Of a stretch of 64,000 nucleotides of DNA, positions 29,977 to 39,029 are shown one piece after another. The notes under the pieces were generated by a model. It did not search any database, was not told the DNA's origin, and saw only the letters and a program-made list of their open reading frames with translations. The DNA is from Hyphomicrobiales bacterium (lineage in GTDB: Bacteria > Pseudomonadota > Alphaproteobacteria > Rhizobiales > Aestuariivirgaceae): contig JANYLQ010000020.1 of assembly GCA_025363755.1 (NCBI GenBank), positions 1-64,000 on the forward strand, given 5' to 3'. A program made the translations under genes and the position numbers. Within the stretch, counting starts at the first letter, position 1. Each line of letters opens with the position of its first letter.

Positions 29977-30600
29977 ATGAAGGGCATGAAATTTGACACA
30001 CCTTATATTCACGTTTTTAAACAAGGTGATGCTGAAAAGCGTCCCCTCTTATTGTTGCACGGCACAGGTGGCAATGAACATGCGCTGCTCGACATTGCTG
30101 CGGCAGTATCACCCGACCGTTCAATTATTTCCCCACGAGGCTTGGTCAATGAGAATGGTAATCTCCGGTTTTTCAGGCGCTTTGCCGAAGGCCAACTCGA
30201 CGAAGATGATGTGCGGTTTCGCAGCCATGAGTTGAGTGAATTCGTTGCAGCGGCGATGACTGGCTATAATCTAACTTCCCCAATCTCCTTGGGATATTCC
30301 AACGGTGCCAATGTCGCTTTAGCAATGCTTTTCATGCAGCCGGATATTCTAAGTGGCGCAGTTTTACTGCGTTCCATGGCCCCGTTCAAAGTTATGCCGA
30401 GTGTTGACCTCAACCAAAAGCCAATCCTGTTGTTGAATGGTGCGCAGGATCAAATATTACCACTCGCTGCAACCAATCAGCTGGTAAGCACCTTGAACAT
30501 CAGCAACGCAAAGCTAACCCACCAAATTCTGCCTTCGGGCCACGGCCTCACCCAAACTGATATCACCCTCACGACAAAATTTTTGAAAGAGCAAAATTAA
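29977..30600 (+). CDS. Alpha/beta hydrolase (phospholipase/carboxylesterase family, MhqD-like)
   Basis: 207-aa hydrolase. It has the oxyanion segment LLLHGTGGNEHALLD, the nucleophile elbow GYSNGAN and a terminal catalytic His in PSGHGLT; the acid is probably Asp in NGAQDQILP. Its stop overlaps the start of a ring-cleaving dioxygenase (TAATG). The pair mirrors Bacillus MhqD and MhqO, which detoxify quinones, so a quinone-related ester may be the substrate. This role is inferred from pairing. Confidence 0.8.
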   Translation: MKGMKFDTPYIHVFKQGDAEKRPLLLLHGTGGNEHALLDIAAAVSPDRSIISPRGLVNENGNLRFFRRFAEGQLDEDDVRFRSHELSEFVAAAMTGYNLTSPISLGYSNGANVALAMLFMQPDILSGAVLLRSMAPFKVMPSVDLNQKPILLLNGAQDQILPLAATNQLVSTLNISNAKLTHQILPSGHGLTQTDITLTTKFLKEQN

Positions 30601-31526
30601 TGCAACTGAATGGTTTCCATCATCTCACCGCCGTCACAGCCGACGCGCCGCGCAATCACGCTTTTTATACCAAGACTCTTGGTATGCGCATGGTCAAGAA
30701 AACAGTAAACCAAGACGATACCTCCGCCTATCATTTATTTTATGCCGATGGCAAAGGTTCCGCCGGAACCGACATCACCTTCTTTGATTGGCCCACTGGC
30801 CCACAACGCCGTGGCACACATGAAGTGGTGCGCACGGGCCTCCGCATTAAGGGCGAAGCCGCATTCAAATGGTGGTCAAATCATTTCGCCAAAAACAATA
30901 TCAAAGCTGAAAAGCAAATTGAAGAAAATGGCCGCAATGTCATTCATTTCGAAGATTTCGAGGGCCAACGCTTAAGCTTGGTTGATGATGAAAGTGATTT
31001 AGCAGTAAACACATGGGCGCAAAGCACCGTGCCTGCAGAGTTTCAAATCCGTGGCCTTGGACCTATCACATTAAGTGTGCCCGATCTCAAACCAACCGAT
31101 ATGGTACTGACCCAAATTATGGGCATGAAACCTGCCGCGCGTTTTGGTGATACACATGTCTATCACATGAACGGCACTGGCCCCGTGGCAGAATTGCATG
31201 TGCGCGTCGAACCCAATTTGCCCCAAGCCCAGCAAGGTGCAGGCGCTGTTCATCACGTGGCATTCAACATCGAAATGAGCCAATACGAGGCTTGGACAGA
31301 CCGCCTGAAATCCCTGCGCGTTCCAAATTCCGGCCCGGTTGATCGCTTCTGGTTTAAAAGCCTCTACTTCCGCGAACCCAACGGCATCTTGTTCGAACTC
31401 GCCACAGACGGGCCAGGCTTTGCGACGGATGAGCCCATGGATAAGTTAGGCGAAACCCTATCCCTGCCACCCTTTTTGGAAAACAAACGCGCCGCGATTG
31501 AAGCGAAGTTGAAGAAGCTCACTTAG
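30600..31526 (+). CDS. Ring-cleaving dioxygenase of the VOC superfamily (MhqO/LinE-like)
   Basis: 308-aa protein with two vicinal-oxygen-chelate modules. The N-terminal module starts GFHHLTAVTAD and the C-terminal one holds AVHHVAFNIE and a final metal Glu in GILFELATDGPGF. This layout and length fit the hydroquinone-type extradiol dioxygenases. It is translated with the upstream hydrolase. The role in quinone or aromatic detoxification is by analogy to mhq genes; no regulator is adjacent. Confidence 0.82.
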   Translation: MQLNGFHHLTAVTADAPRNHAFYTKTLGMRMVKKTVNQDDTSAYHLFYADGKGSAGTDITFFDWPTGPQRRGTHEVVRTGLRIKGEAAFKWWSNHFAKNNIKAEKQIEENGRNVIHFEDFEGQRLSLVDDESDLAVNTWAQSTVPAEFQIRGLGPITLSVPDLKPTDMVLTQIMGMKPAARFGDTHVYHMNGTGPVAELHVRVEPNLPQAQQGAGAVHHVAFNIEMSQYEAWTDRLKSLRVPNSGPVDRFWFKSLYFREPNGILFELATDGPGFATDEPMDKLGETLSLPPFLENKRAAIEAKLKKLT

Positions 31527-31531
31527 CGTCT

Positions 31532-31686
31532 TCTCCCGGGTGCGGGAGAAGAAGGGGCCCTGTTTTGCGCCTTCGCAAAATGGGGGAGATGAGGGACCGC
31601 GCGCTCCCAAATTCACTTCCCCTCACCTATCCCACTCCGCTGCGCTCCGCGGGCCCCTTTCCTCTCCCGCAGAGGGCGGGCGAGGA
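31532..31686. repeat. GC-rich palindromic repeat, two inverted half-copies
   Basis: The stretch between the dioxygenase and lacI is two related half-elements facing each other (about 31532-31595 and 31617-31686). Each carries a CTCCCG/CGGGAG-type hairpin, a GGGGCCC core, a second hairpin (for example 31562-31579) and a GAGGTGAGGG-like end. A third half-copy lies at 36488-36553. It looks like a REP-type dispersed hairpin element; the hairpins may also end transcription of the two convergent genes. Confidence 0.7.
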
Positions 31687-31688
31687 CA

Positions 31689-32714
31689 TTAAGGCAAATT
31701 ATCGCGCATAAAAATATCAATGCGAATGCGTTCCTGATCTTCAATCAGCGGCATATTATCAGCCTTGGCCATTAACACGCGCACAGCGCTGCGCACTTCA
31801 TGGCCCACATCCTGATTAATGATCACATCAATCGTGCCGCCAATCAACGCGCGTCTTGAACCCTCGGTCACCTCATGCGCAATAAAAACCAAATCCTTAG
31901 GGGCAGAAACCGCATCCAGCGCCAACACAATGCCCGCCGTACCACCGCCCACATTATAGATGCCGAGCAGATCAGGGTGTTCGGCTAAAAGTTGGCGAGC
32001 CAAAGCTTCTGAGCGTTCAGTATCGTCGCGTGATTCTCGCACCGGTAGAATTTTCAAATCCCTGAACTCATGCGCCATCACCTGCTCAAAGCCAAACTGC
32101 CGTTCAATGTGATCGCGCAGTGCAAGTGAACCCGCAAACAAACCAACCTTCCCCTTGCGTCCACCCAAGAACCGCCCCATCAAACCTGCTGCTGTGCGCC
32201 CCGCCGAAGAATTATCAATGCCCGCATAATGCGAGCGTTTGGAACCGGGCACATCTGAAACCAACGTAACCACCGTCACACCCTTGGCTACCAATGAATT
32301 GATGGCTTCACGCACCGCTGGATGATCGAGCGCCACCACAGCCACACCGTCAATGCCCTCTTCCAACTCATCCAAAACCTTGGCAAGCAGCGGCCCGTCA
32401 AACACGTCCACGCGCTTGACCATAATGGAGACTCGCTCACCTGCCATGCGCAACGCTGCGGCTTCCACTTCTTCGCCAATGCGGTTCATAAACTGCCCAG
32501 CAGTGTTTGGCAGCACAAACCAAAATCGATATTCGCGGCCACGTGCAAGCCGCGCCGCAATCCGGTCTGGCTGATAGTTCAGCTCTCTGATAGCCGATTC
32601 CACTTTTTCAACTGTGCGCGTCTTAACCCCCGGTCTGTGATTCAGCACCCGGTCAATAGTTGCAACACTCACACCCGCTTTTTGGGCCACATCTTGAATC
32701 GTAATCTTTACCAT
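31689..32714 (-). CDS. LacI family transcriptional regulator
   Basis: 341-aa regulator with an N-terminal LacI helix-turn-helix (TIQDVAQKAGVSVATIDRVL, residues about 4-23), a hinge helix with RIAARLARG, and a periplasmic-binding-protein-like C-terminal domain. The ATG at 32714 leads straight into the DNA-binding domain; the frame is open further upstream but would overlap the divergent hyuA start. Its position 63 bases from hyuA points to control of the hydantoinase operon by a small ligand. Confidence 0.88.
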   Translation of the reverse strand: MVKITIQDVAQKAGVSVATIDRVLNHRPGVKTRTVEKVESAIRELNYQPDRIAARLARGREYRFWFVLPNTAGQFMNRIGEEVEAAALRMAGERVSIMVKRVDVFDGPLLAKVLDELEEGIDGVAVVALDHPAVREAINSLVAKGVTVVTLVSDVPGSKRSHYAGIDNSSAGRTAAGLMGRFLGGRKGKVGLFAGSLALRDHIERQFGFEQVMAHEFRDLKILPVRESRDDTERSEALARQLLAEHPDLLGIYNVGGGTAGIVLALDAVSAPKDLVFIAHEVTEGSRRALIGGTIDVIINQDVGHEVRSAVRVLMAKADNMPLIEDQERIRIDIFMRDNLP

Positions 32715-32777
32715 GGCCCGTTTGAAGCTTAAGGCTGGTCGCTTGTCAAATCCCATTGATTCAGGCAATTCCAAGCC

Positions 32778-34856
32778 ATGGCCCAACAACTCAAATTAGC
32801 CGCCGATATTGGCGGAACATTTACTGACATTGTCCTCGAACAAGGCACCAAACGTTGGAGTGGTAAAGTTCTAACCACCATTCAAGCGCCAGAGCTTGGT
32901 GTGCTCGAAGGCATAAAACTAATTCTGGAAGAATCAAAAATGTCGGCCAAAGACATTTCCGTTTTCATCCACGGTACAACACTAGCCACCAACGCCTTGA
33001 TTGAGCGCAAAGGCGCCAAGACTGCCTTCATCACCACCGAAGGTTTTCGTGATGTGATCGAGCAAGGCTATGAAAAACGCTTTGATCATTATGATTTGAT
33101 GATCGAAAGCGCCAAGCCGCTGGTTGATCGGCATTTGCGCCTCACGATTACCGAACGCCTTGCAGTGAACGGCGAAGTGTTGATCCGTCTCGATGAAGCC
33201 CAAATCCCCGAACTTGCCAAAATCATCCGCGATGAGAATGTCGGCGCTGTCGCCATTGGCCTGCTGCACGCTTATGCGCACCCAAAGCACGAGCAGCGCA
33301 TTGCGCAATTGCTAAAACCGCTCTTGCCCGCACATGTCACCATTTGCCTGTCTTCTGAAGTTGCCCCTGAAATCCGTGAATATGAGCGCTTCTCAACGAC
33401 AGTGGCCAATGCCTATGTACGCCCTTTAATGGCGGGCTATCTCAAAAGATTGCAATCAGCACTCGGCGAAATGGACTTGAACGCACCGCTTTATTTGATG
33501 ATGTCTGGCGGCGGCCTCACCACACTCGAAACCGCAAGCCGCTTCCCAATCCGTTTGGTTGAATCTGGCCCGGCGGGTGGCGCCATACTCGCCAGTCGCA
33601 TCGCCCAAAGCTGCAAACTCCCTGAGGTCCTCTCATTCGACATGGGCGGCACAACCGCAAAGATCTGTTTGCTCAGCAATGCCGAACCAGCTCGCGCCCA
33701 CAGGTTTGAAATAGCTCGAGCCTATAAAGATATGAAAGGCTCCGGCATTCCGGTGCGCATTCCGGTCATCGAAATGGTCGAGATCGGTGCAGGCGGCGGC
33801 TCCATCGCAAGAGTGGATAAATTAGGCCGCCTCACAGTTGGCCCTGACAGCGCAGGCTCTACCCCCGGCCCCGTTTGCTATGGCCGCGGCGGAACCATGC
33901 CAACTGTTACAGATGCAAATGTAAACCTCGGCAAAATTGATCCAGCATTCTTCGCAGGCGGCAAGGTGCATCTTGATGAAGCAGCAAGTGCGGCCGCTTT
34001 TAAAAACCACATAGGCGACAAACTAAATCTCAAAGATTTCTGGCCTGCTGCAGGCGTGGCCGAAATCGTCGAAGAAAACATGGCCAATGCCGCACGCGTT
34101 CACGCCATTGAACGCGGCAAAGACATTGCCAAATGCACCATGGTGGCCTTCGGCGGCGGTGCGCCTTTACATGCCTGTCGCTTGGCAGAAAAAGTCGGTG
34201 TGACAAAAATTATCGTGCCCGGCGGCGCTGGCGTTGGTTCGGCCATCGGCTTCTTGCAAGCGCCTGTGGCTTATGAAATCACCAAATCCTTTGCCGTCAA
34301 TCTCGATCATTTTGACGCTACCCATGTGAACGCGCTGATCAAACAAATGACCCAGGATGCTGAAGCGGTAGTCAAGCCAGCACTGAAAAACGAAAAGTCA
34401 TTTATCCATATTGTCGCCGATTGCAGATATGTGGGCCAAGGCCACGAAATTCAGGTGACCATACCCATCCGCACTTTAACCAAAGCAGATGGCGCAAAGC
34501 TCAAAACCACCTTCGAGAAAACCTACGCTTCAATCTACGGCCTGACCATTCCAAATCAACAAGCCGAAGCCATCACATGGTCACTCACCTGTTCATCACG
34601 TGTCGGCAAACCCGCTACTGCTAAAGTCACACCAAAACGCAAAGCCATTAAACCCCTCCGTACACGGAATATTTATGACGCAGCACTTGGAAAACTAACC
34701 AATGCCCCCGTATATTGGCGCTTTGACCTCAAACCCGGCATGTCCCTCAAAGGCCCGGCCATCATTGCTGAACATGAAACATCAACAATCGTCGGCGCAA
34801 ACTTCAACGCCAAAATTAATTCACTGGGCTACATTGTGATGGAAAAAACAAAATGA
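32778..34856 (+). CDS. hyuA: Hydantoinase/oxoprolinase subunit A
   Basis: 692-aa ATP-dependent amidohydrolase subunit. The N-terminal nucleotide-binding signature ADIGGTFTDIVLEQG (residues 9-23) and the central MGGTTAKICLL and GAGGGSIARVD segments are typical of N-methylhydantoinase/5-oxoprolinase A chains. With subunit B it opens a cyclic imide or lactam such as hydantoin or 5-oxoproline using ATP. Its 3' end overlaps hyuB by four bases (ATGA). LacI-type control from the divergent gene is likely. Confidence 0.9.
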   Translation: MAQQLKLAADIGGTFTDIVLEQGTKRWSGKVLTTIQAPELGVLEGIKLILEESKMSAKDISVFIHGTTLATNALIERKGAKTAFITTEGFRDVIEQGYEKRFDHYDLMIESAKPLVDRHLRLTITERLAVNGEVLIRLDEAQIPELAKIIRDENVGAVAIGLLHAYAHPKHEQRIAQLLKPLLPAHVTICLSSEVAPEIREYERFSTTVANAYVRPLMAGYLKRLQSALGEMDLNAPLYLMMSGGGLTTLETASRFPIRLVESGPAGGAILASRIAQSCKLPEVLSFDMGGTTAKICLLSNAEPARAHRFEIARAYKDMKGSGIPVRIPVIEMVEIGAGGGSIARVDKLGRLTVGPDSAGSTPGPVCYGRGGTMPTVTDANVNLGKIDPAFFAGGKVHLDEAASAAAFKNHIGDKLNLKDFWPAAGVAEIVEENMANAARVHAIERGKDIAKCTMVAFGGGAPLHACRLAEKVGVTKIIVPGGAGVGSAIGFLQAPVAYEITKSFAVNLDHFDATHVNALIKQMTQDAEAVVKPALKNEKSFIHIVADCRYVGQGHEIQVTIPIRTLTKADGAKLKTTFEKTYASIYGLTIPNQQAEAITWSLTCSSRVGKPATAKVTPKRKAIKPLRTRNIYDAALGKLTNAPVYWRFDLKPGMSLKGPAIIAEHETSTIVGANFNAKINSLGYIVMEKTK

Positions 34857-36541
34857 GCAAAGCCGCTTTAGACGCCATTAAAACCCAAGTGATGTGGAAC
34901 CGATTGATCGCCGTGGTCGAAGAACAAGCACAATCATTGTTGCGCACCGCCTTTGGCACCATTACCCGCGAAGCAGGTGATCTCTCGGCTGGTGTTTATA
35001 ATGCACAAGGCCACATGATCGCCCAAGCGATGACCGGAACGCCGGGCCATGTGAACACTATGGCTACGGCCGTTGCACATTTTTTTGAAAAATACCCACA
35101 ACACACCATGAAGCCCGGTGATGTCTATTGCACCAATGACCCATGGCTCGGCACTGGCCATCTGTTTGACTATGTGATGATGACACCAGTGTTCCTCAAA
35201 CAAAAACTCGTCGCCTTTTTTGCTTCCACGTGCCATGTGATTGATGTGGGCGGTGTGGGTTTCTCGGCAAAAGCCAATTCAAGTTTTGAGGAAGGAACAC
35301 TGATCCCGCATCTGATGATCCGCAAACAAGGCAAGCTGAACGATGAATTGCTGAGCATCATCCTCGCTAACAGTCGCAATCCGGTTGAGGTGAAAGGCGA
35401 CCTACTCTCACTCATCAGCGCCAATGACACAGGCGCTAGACGACTGGTCGAGATGATGACCGAATTCAATATGTCATCGCTTGATAAACTGGGCGATCAC
35501 ATTTTGAAGACCTCCGAGAAGGGTGCACGCGAAGCCATCAAAGCATTACCCGATGGCGAGTGGTCTTACGCCATGCCGCTGGATGGATATGAAGCGCCCG
35601 TCACCATCAAAGCAAAACTCATCATCAAAAACGGCAAGATCATTGTCGACTACACAGGCACATCTGCCGCTTCAATCTATGGCATCAATTCGCCCCGCAC
35701 CTATTCGCTGGCCTATTCCGTCTTCGCACTCAAGGCGATCATTGCCCCTCATGTGCCCAACAATATCGGCTCACTCTCCTGTTTTGACATCATCACTGAG
35801 GCACACACAATTGTTGATCCCATCCGTCCCTCGCCCGTCACCTCGCGGCATGTCACGGGGCAAATGTTGGCGGATGCGGTTTTCGGCTGCTTGGCGCAAG
35901 CGCTGCCCGGAAAGGTGCAAGCGGAATCCGCAGGTAGCATTTGGATGATCTCTCTCAATTCCGCTCATGGTCGCGTGGCGCGTGCTGAGCTAGAAGGTAC
36001 GAGTGATTTTGGCGTGCTTGCAATCGGCCTCGGCGGCATCGGCGGCAGGCCCGGCAAAGACGGCCTCTCCACAATGGCTTTCCCATCCGGCATCGGCGGC
36101 ATCCCCGTCGAAATCACCGAGTCTCAATGCCCGCTGTGGTTCAAAGAAAAACAATTCTTGAAAGGCAGTGGTGGTAAAGGCGAATATCGCGGCGGGCTTT
36201 CACAAAGGTTCGAAATCCGTAACCGCGAACAAGCCCCGTTCACCATCAGCGCCGCCACATTCGACCGCATCAAACATGCCGCCCAAGGCCGCGATGGCGG
36301 CAAACCGGGTTCATTGGGCGTAGCCAGGTTAGGCAGCGGCCCGGCCTTGCCCGACAAAGGCATCCACCTCGTCCCCAAAGGCGACAGCCTAATTTTGGAT
36401 CTCCCCGGCGGCGGCGGCTTCGGCGATGCAAACAAGCGGCGTGTGGAGATGGTTGAGGCGGATAAGAAGGCGGGGGTTATCGAATCGTCCTCTACCGCAA
36501 AGCGGGAGAGGAAAGGGGCCCGTTGCGAAGCAATGGGATAG
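34853..36541 (+). CDS. hyuB: Hydantoinase/oxoprolinase subunit B
   Basis: 562-aa partner of HyuA. Diagnostic segments are AGDLSAGVYNAQGHMIAQ, GDVYCTNDPWLGTGH and the glycine-rich end LPGGGGFGD, after which the normal protein should finish soon. The last 18 or so codons, including the stop, lie within a GC-rich repeat (36488-36553), so the C-terminal tail after VEADKKAGVIE is repeat-encoded. The substrate is not evident; no carbamoylase or glutamate gene is next to it. Confidence 0.9.
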   Translation: MSKAALDAIKTQVMWNRLIAVVEEQAQSLLRTAFGTITREAGDLSAGVYNAQGHMIAQAMTGTPGHVNTMATAVAHFFEKYPQHTMKPGDVYCTNDPWLGTGHLFDYVMMTPVFLKQKLVAFFASTCHVIDVGGVGFSAKANSSFEEGTLIPHLMIRKQGKLNDELLSIILANSRNPVEVKGDLLSLISANDTGARRLVEMMTEFNMSSLDKLGDHILKTSEKGAREAIKALPDGEWSYAMPLDGYEAPVTIKAKLIIKNGKIIVDYTGTSAASIYGINSPRTYSLAYSVFALKAIIAPHVPNNIGSLSCFDIITEAHTIVDPIRPSPVTSRHVTGQMLADAVFGCLAQALPGKVQAESAGSIWMISLNSAHGRVARAELEGTSDFGVLAIGLGGIGGRPGKDGLSTMAFPSGIGGIPVEITESQCPLWFKEKQFLKGSGGKGEYRGGLSQRFEIRNREQAPFTISAATFDRIKHAAQGRDGGKPGSLGVARLGSGPALPDKGIHLVPKGDSLILDLPGGGGFGDANKRRVEMVEADKKAGVIESSSTAKRERKGARCEAMG

Positions 36542-36553
36542 GTGAGGGGAAGT
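36488..36553. repeat. Third half-copy of the GC-rich hairpin repeat, inside the hyuB 3' end
   Basis: The sequence matches the reverse complement of 31617-31686 closely over the GCGGGAGAGGAAAGGGGCCC core and the GGGATAGGTGAGGGGAAG end. It therefore lies inverted relative to that half and brackets the lacI-hyuAB locus. It contains the hyuB stop codon. Confidence 0.7.
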
Positions 36554-36571
36554 GTATTACTTGAGAAATTC

Positions 36572-37807
36572 TCACGTCACAGCCTTCCGCTCCCTAAACT
36601 CCTCCACATCCCACAGCCCGCCATCCAACACCCCGCGCAAAACCTCCACAGCATCCCATACATCCACATATGAATTATACAGCGGCGCAAAACCAAAGCG
36701 CATCATGTCGGGGGCGCGGAAGTCGCCGATGACACGGCGCGAAATTAGCGCTTGCATGATGGCGTAGGCTTGCGTGTGGCGCAGGCAGACGTGGCTGCCG
36801 CGGTGGGCAAAATCGCGTGAGCCATAAAGTGTAACACCATGCGCACCGCACCGTGCCTCTGCCAACTCCACAAACAACGCACACATTTTTTGCGCCTTGG
36901 CATAAACATCCACCATCTCTATGTCGGCCCACACATCTAAAGCAGCATCCAACGCCTGCATCGAAATCGTAGGCCATGTGCCCACTTGCATTCTGGTGAT
37001 GCCTTGTGCCGCCACATAATTTTGTTCGAACGCAAAAGGCTGAGCGTGCCCCCACCACCCTACTAGCGCGGGTAGAATTTCATTTTGCAAACGTGGATTA
37101 ACAAAAACAAAGGCGGGCGAACCAGGCCCGCCGTTCAAATATTTATAGGTGCAGCCAATGGCAAAATCAGCATTTACATCCATCAACTGCCCGGGCACAG
37201 CACCAGCACTATGAGCCAAATCCCAAATTATCAAGCAACCCTTCTCGTGCGCCTTGGCAGTAATCTCTTTCATATTATGACGTCGCGCAGAACGATAATC
37301 CGTTTCAGTGATCATCACCACACAAACATCTTCAGTGATCGCGTTATAGACTTCTTCAGGCTCCACCACACGCAACTCATGACCATCAGCCATAAACGAA
37401 CAGAGGCCTTGTGCCACATAAAGATCAGATGGGAAATTACCCGAGTCAGATAAAATAATTTTCCGCCCCGGTCGCTTGGCCACCGCAGCGCTCAACACTT
37501 TGAACAAGTTGATTGAAATTGTATCGGTCACAACAACACTGCCCGCTTCCGCGCCAATCAGCCTTGCAATCTTGTCGCCCGCTTTCTGCGGTAATTCTCC
37601 CCAGCCATGCTTGTGCCATGAGGTGATCAAGTCTTGGCCCCATTCGATCTCCACAGTACGCTTTACGCGCGTCATGGCCGAAGCGGGTAAAACGCCAAGC
37701 GAATTACCATCAAGGTAAATCATGCCCTCAGGGATTGAGAACGCGGCACGCTTGTGTTTCAGCGTGCAGGCATCGTCCAGTCTTAAGGCGTCGGTGCGTG
37801 TGAACAT
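36572..37807 (-). CDS. kynU: Kynureninase
   Basis: 411-aa PLP enzyme that cleaves kynurenine to anthranilate and alanine in tryptophan breakdown. The segment YLDGNSLG (31-38), the PLP lysine Lys222 in CTYKYLNGGPGS, and the FRAPDMMRFGFAPLYN C-terminal block are diagnostic. The frame is open for 131 codons upstream, but the ATG at 37807 has AAGGAG in place and starts where the family starts. No other kyn genes adjoin. It diverges from the lysozyme-like gene at 37893. Confidence 0.92.
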   Translation of the reverse strand: MFTRTDALRLDDACTLKHKRAAFSIPEGMIYLDGNSLGVLPASAMTRVKRTVEIEWGQDLITSWHKHGWGELPQKAGDKIARLIGAEAGSVVVTDTISINLFKVLSAAVAKRPGRKIILSDSGNFPSDLYVAQGLCSFMADGHELRVVEPEEVYNAITEDVCVVMITETDYRSARRHNMKEITAKAHEKGCLIIWDLAHSAGAVPGQLMDVNADFAIGCTYKYLNGGPGSPAFVFVNPRLQNEILPALVGWWGHAQPFAFEQNYVAAQGITRMQVGTWPTISMQALDAALDVWADIEMVDVYAKAQKMCALFVELAEARCGAHGVTLYGSRDFAHRGSHVCLRHTQAYAIMQALISRRVIGDFRAPDMMRFGFAPLYNSYVDVWDAVEVLRGVLDGGLWDVEEFRERKAVT

Positions 37808-37892
37808 CAAATTCTCCTTTATAGACTGGCGTATCGCAGCCTCAAAAACGAAGCAATATAAATTGGCCACAAATCCCGCTAAAACCGACGCC

Positions 37893-39029
37893 ATGAAACA
37901 ATTTGCATTCATCGCAGCGGTGTTGGCCAGCACCACCTTTGCCCATGCCCAAGAAGGTTCAATCGCTGACACCACCAAGCTGATCCGCAACGCCCGCCCT
38001 AAAGTGACTGACCCGCAGGGTTGGGCGATTGATTTGCTCGACGTGTTGAGAACTGAGTCCCTGCCCGCCAGCCGCGAAAACATCTGCTCTGCCATCGCTG
38101 TGATCTCACAGGAGTCAGGTTTCGTCGCTGATCCTACCGTGCCGGGGCTCGGCAGCCTTGCTGAGAAAACCTTGCAAACTAAATTAGGTCGCATCCCCAT
38201 TCTGGGCCGTGTCGCCTTAAACTTTCTAGAAACATCACCCAGCCTTGGCGACAGCTATATGAGCCGCATTCGGGCCGCCAAAACCGAGCGTGATTTGGAT
38301 ATGACCTATCGTTCCATCGTCGACGATGCTGGAAAACGTTCCAGCCTTTCGCTGTTGGTACAAAGCGGTTTGCTCAATCAAATGATTGAAGACCGCAACG
38401 ACATCAACACCATCGGCTCGATGCAAGTCTCGGTGCGCTTTGCCTTGGCCAAAGCCCGCGAAGGGCGTTACTTGCCAATGAATTTAGCCGATGTTTATGC
38501 AGTGCGCGATGATCTCTACACCCGCCACGGCGGCATGCACTATGGCGTGATGCAATTGCTGGGATATGAGTCCGGTTACAACCGCAAAATTTATCGCTTT
38601 GCCGATTACAACGCAGGCCGCTATGCCAGTCGCAACGCCGCTTTTCAGAAAATCATCAGTACACTGAGTAAAATAAAGCTGGCAACCGATGGTGACCTGC
38701 TGCTCTATAACAAAGATCAACAAGCTTTAACCAAAGTCAGCGGCACTGAGACAGCTTTGCGTGTGGTGATCAAGACATTCAATCTCGGCATTGATGATAA
38801 AAAGCTGCGTACCGATCTGCTAAAAGAAAAATCTGCCGACTTCCCAGCCACGCAAACCTATCTCCGGCTGCGCGATCTTTACGCCCGCAGCACAAAGCAA
38901 CCCGTAGCCTTTGCCGAGATCCCTTCCATCGAGCTGAACAGCCCCAAAATCAGTCGTCATATGACCACAGAGAGTTTCGCCGACAGTGTGGATAAGCGTT
39001 ATCAGAAATGCGTAGCACTCAAGCTTTGA
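37893..39029 (+). CDS. Exported lysozyme-like protein (DUF1615-like)
   Basis: 378-aa protein with a signal peptide cut near AHAQ-EG. ICSAIAVISQESGF puts Glu74 in the position of the catalytic Glu of lytic transglycosylases. YRFADYNAGRYASRNAAFQ (about residues 231-249) contains the YNAG typical of SLT-like folds and matches DUF1615 as I recall it. It may cut peptidoglycan in the periplasm. The 3' end overlaps the convergent dehydrogenase gene by 11 bases. Confidence 0.65.
   Translation: MKQFAFIAAVLASTTFAHAQEGSIADTTKLIRNARPKVTDPQGWAIDLLDVLRTESLPASRENICSAIAVISQESGFVADPTVPGLGSLAEKTLQTKLGRIPILGRVALNFLETSPSLGDSYMSRIRAAKTERDLDMTYRSIVDDAGKRSSLSLLVQSGLLNQMIEDRNDINTIGSMQVSVRFALAKAREGRYLPMNLADVYAVRDDLYTRHGGMHYGVMQLLGYESGYNRKIYRFADYNAGRYASRNAAFQKIISTLSKIKLATDGDLLLYNKDQQALTKVSGTETALRVVIKTFNLGIDDKKLRTDLLKEKSADFPATQTYLRLRDLYARSTKQPVAFAEIPSIELNSPKISRHMTTESFADSVDKRYQKCVALKL

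Noticed and set aside
37808-38200. Long N-terminal extension of kynureninase
   Set aside because: It overlaps the divergent exported protein, and the ATG at 37807 has AAGGAG and begins at the family start.
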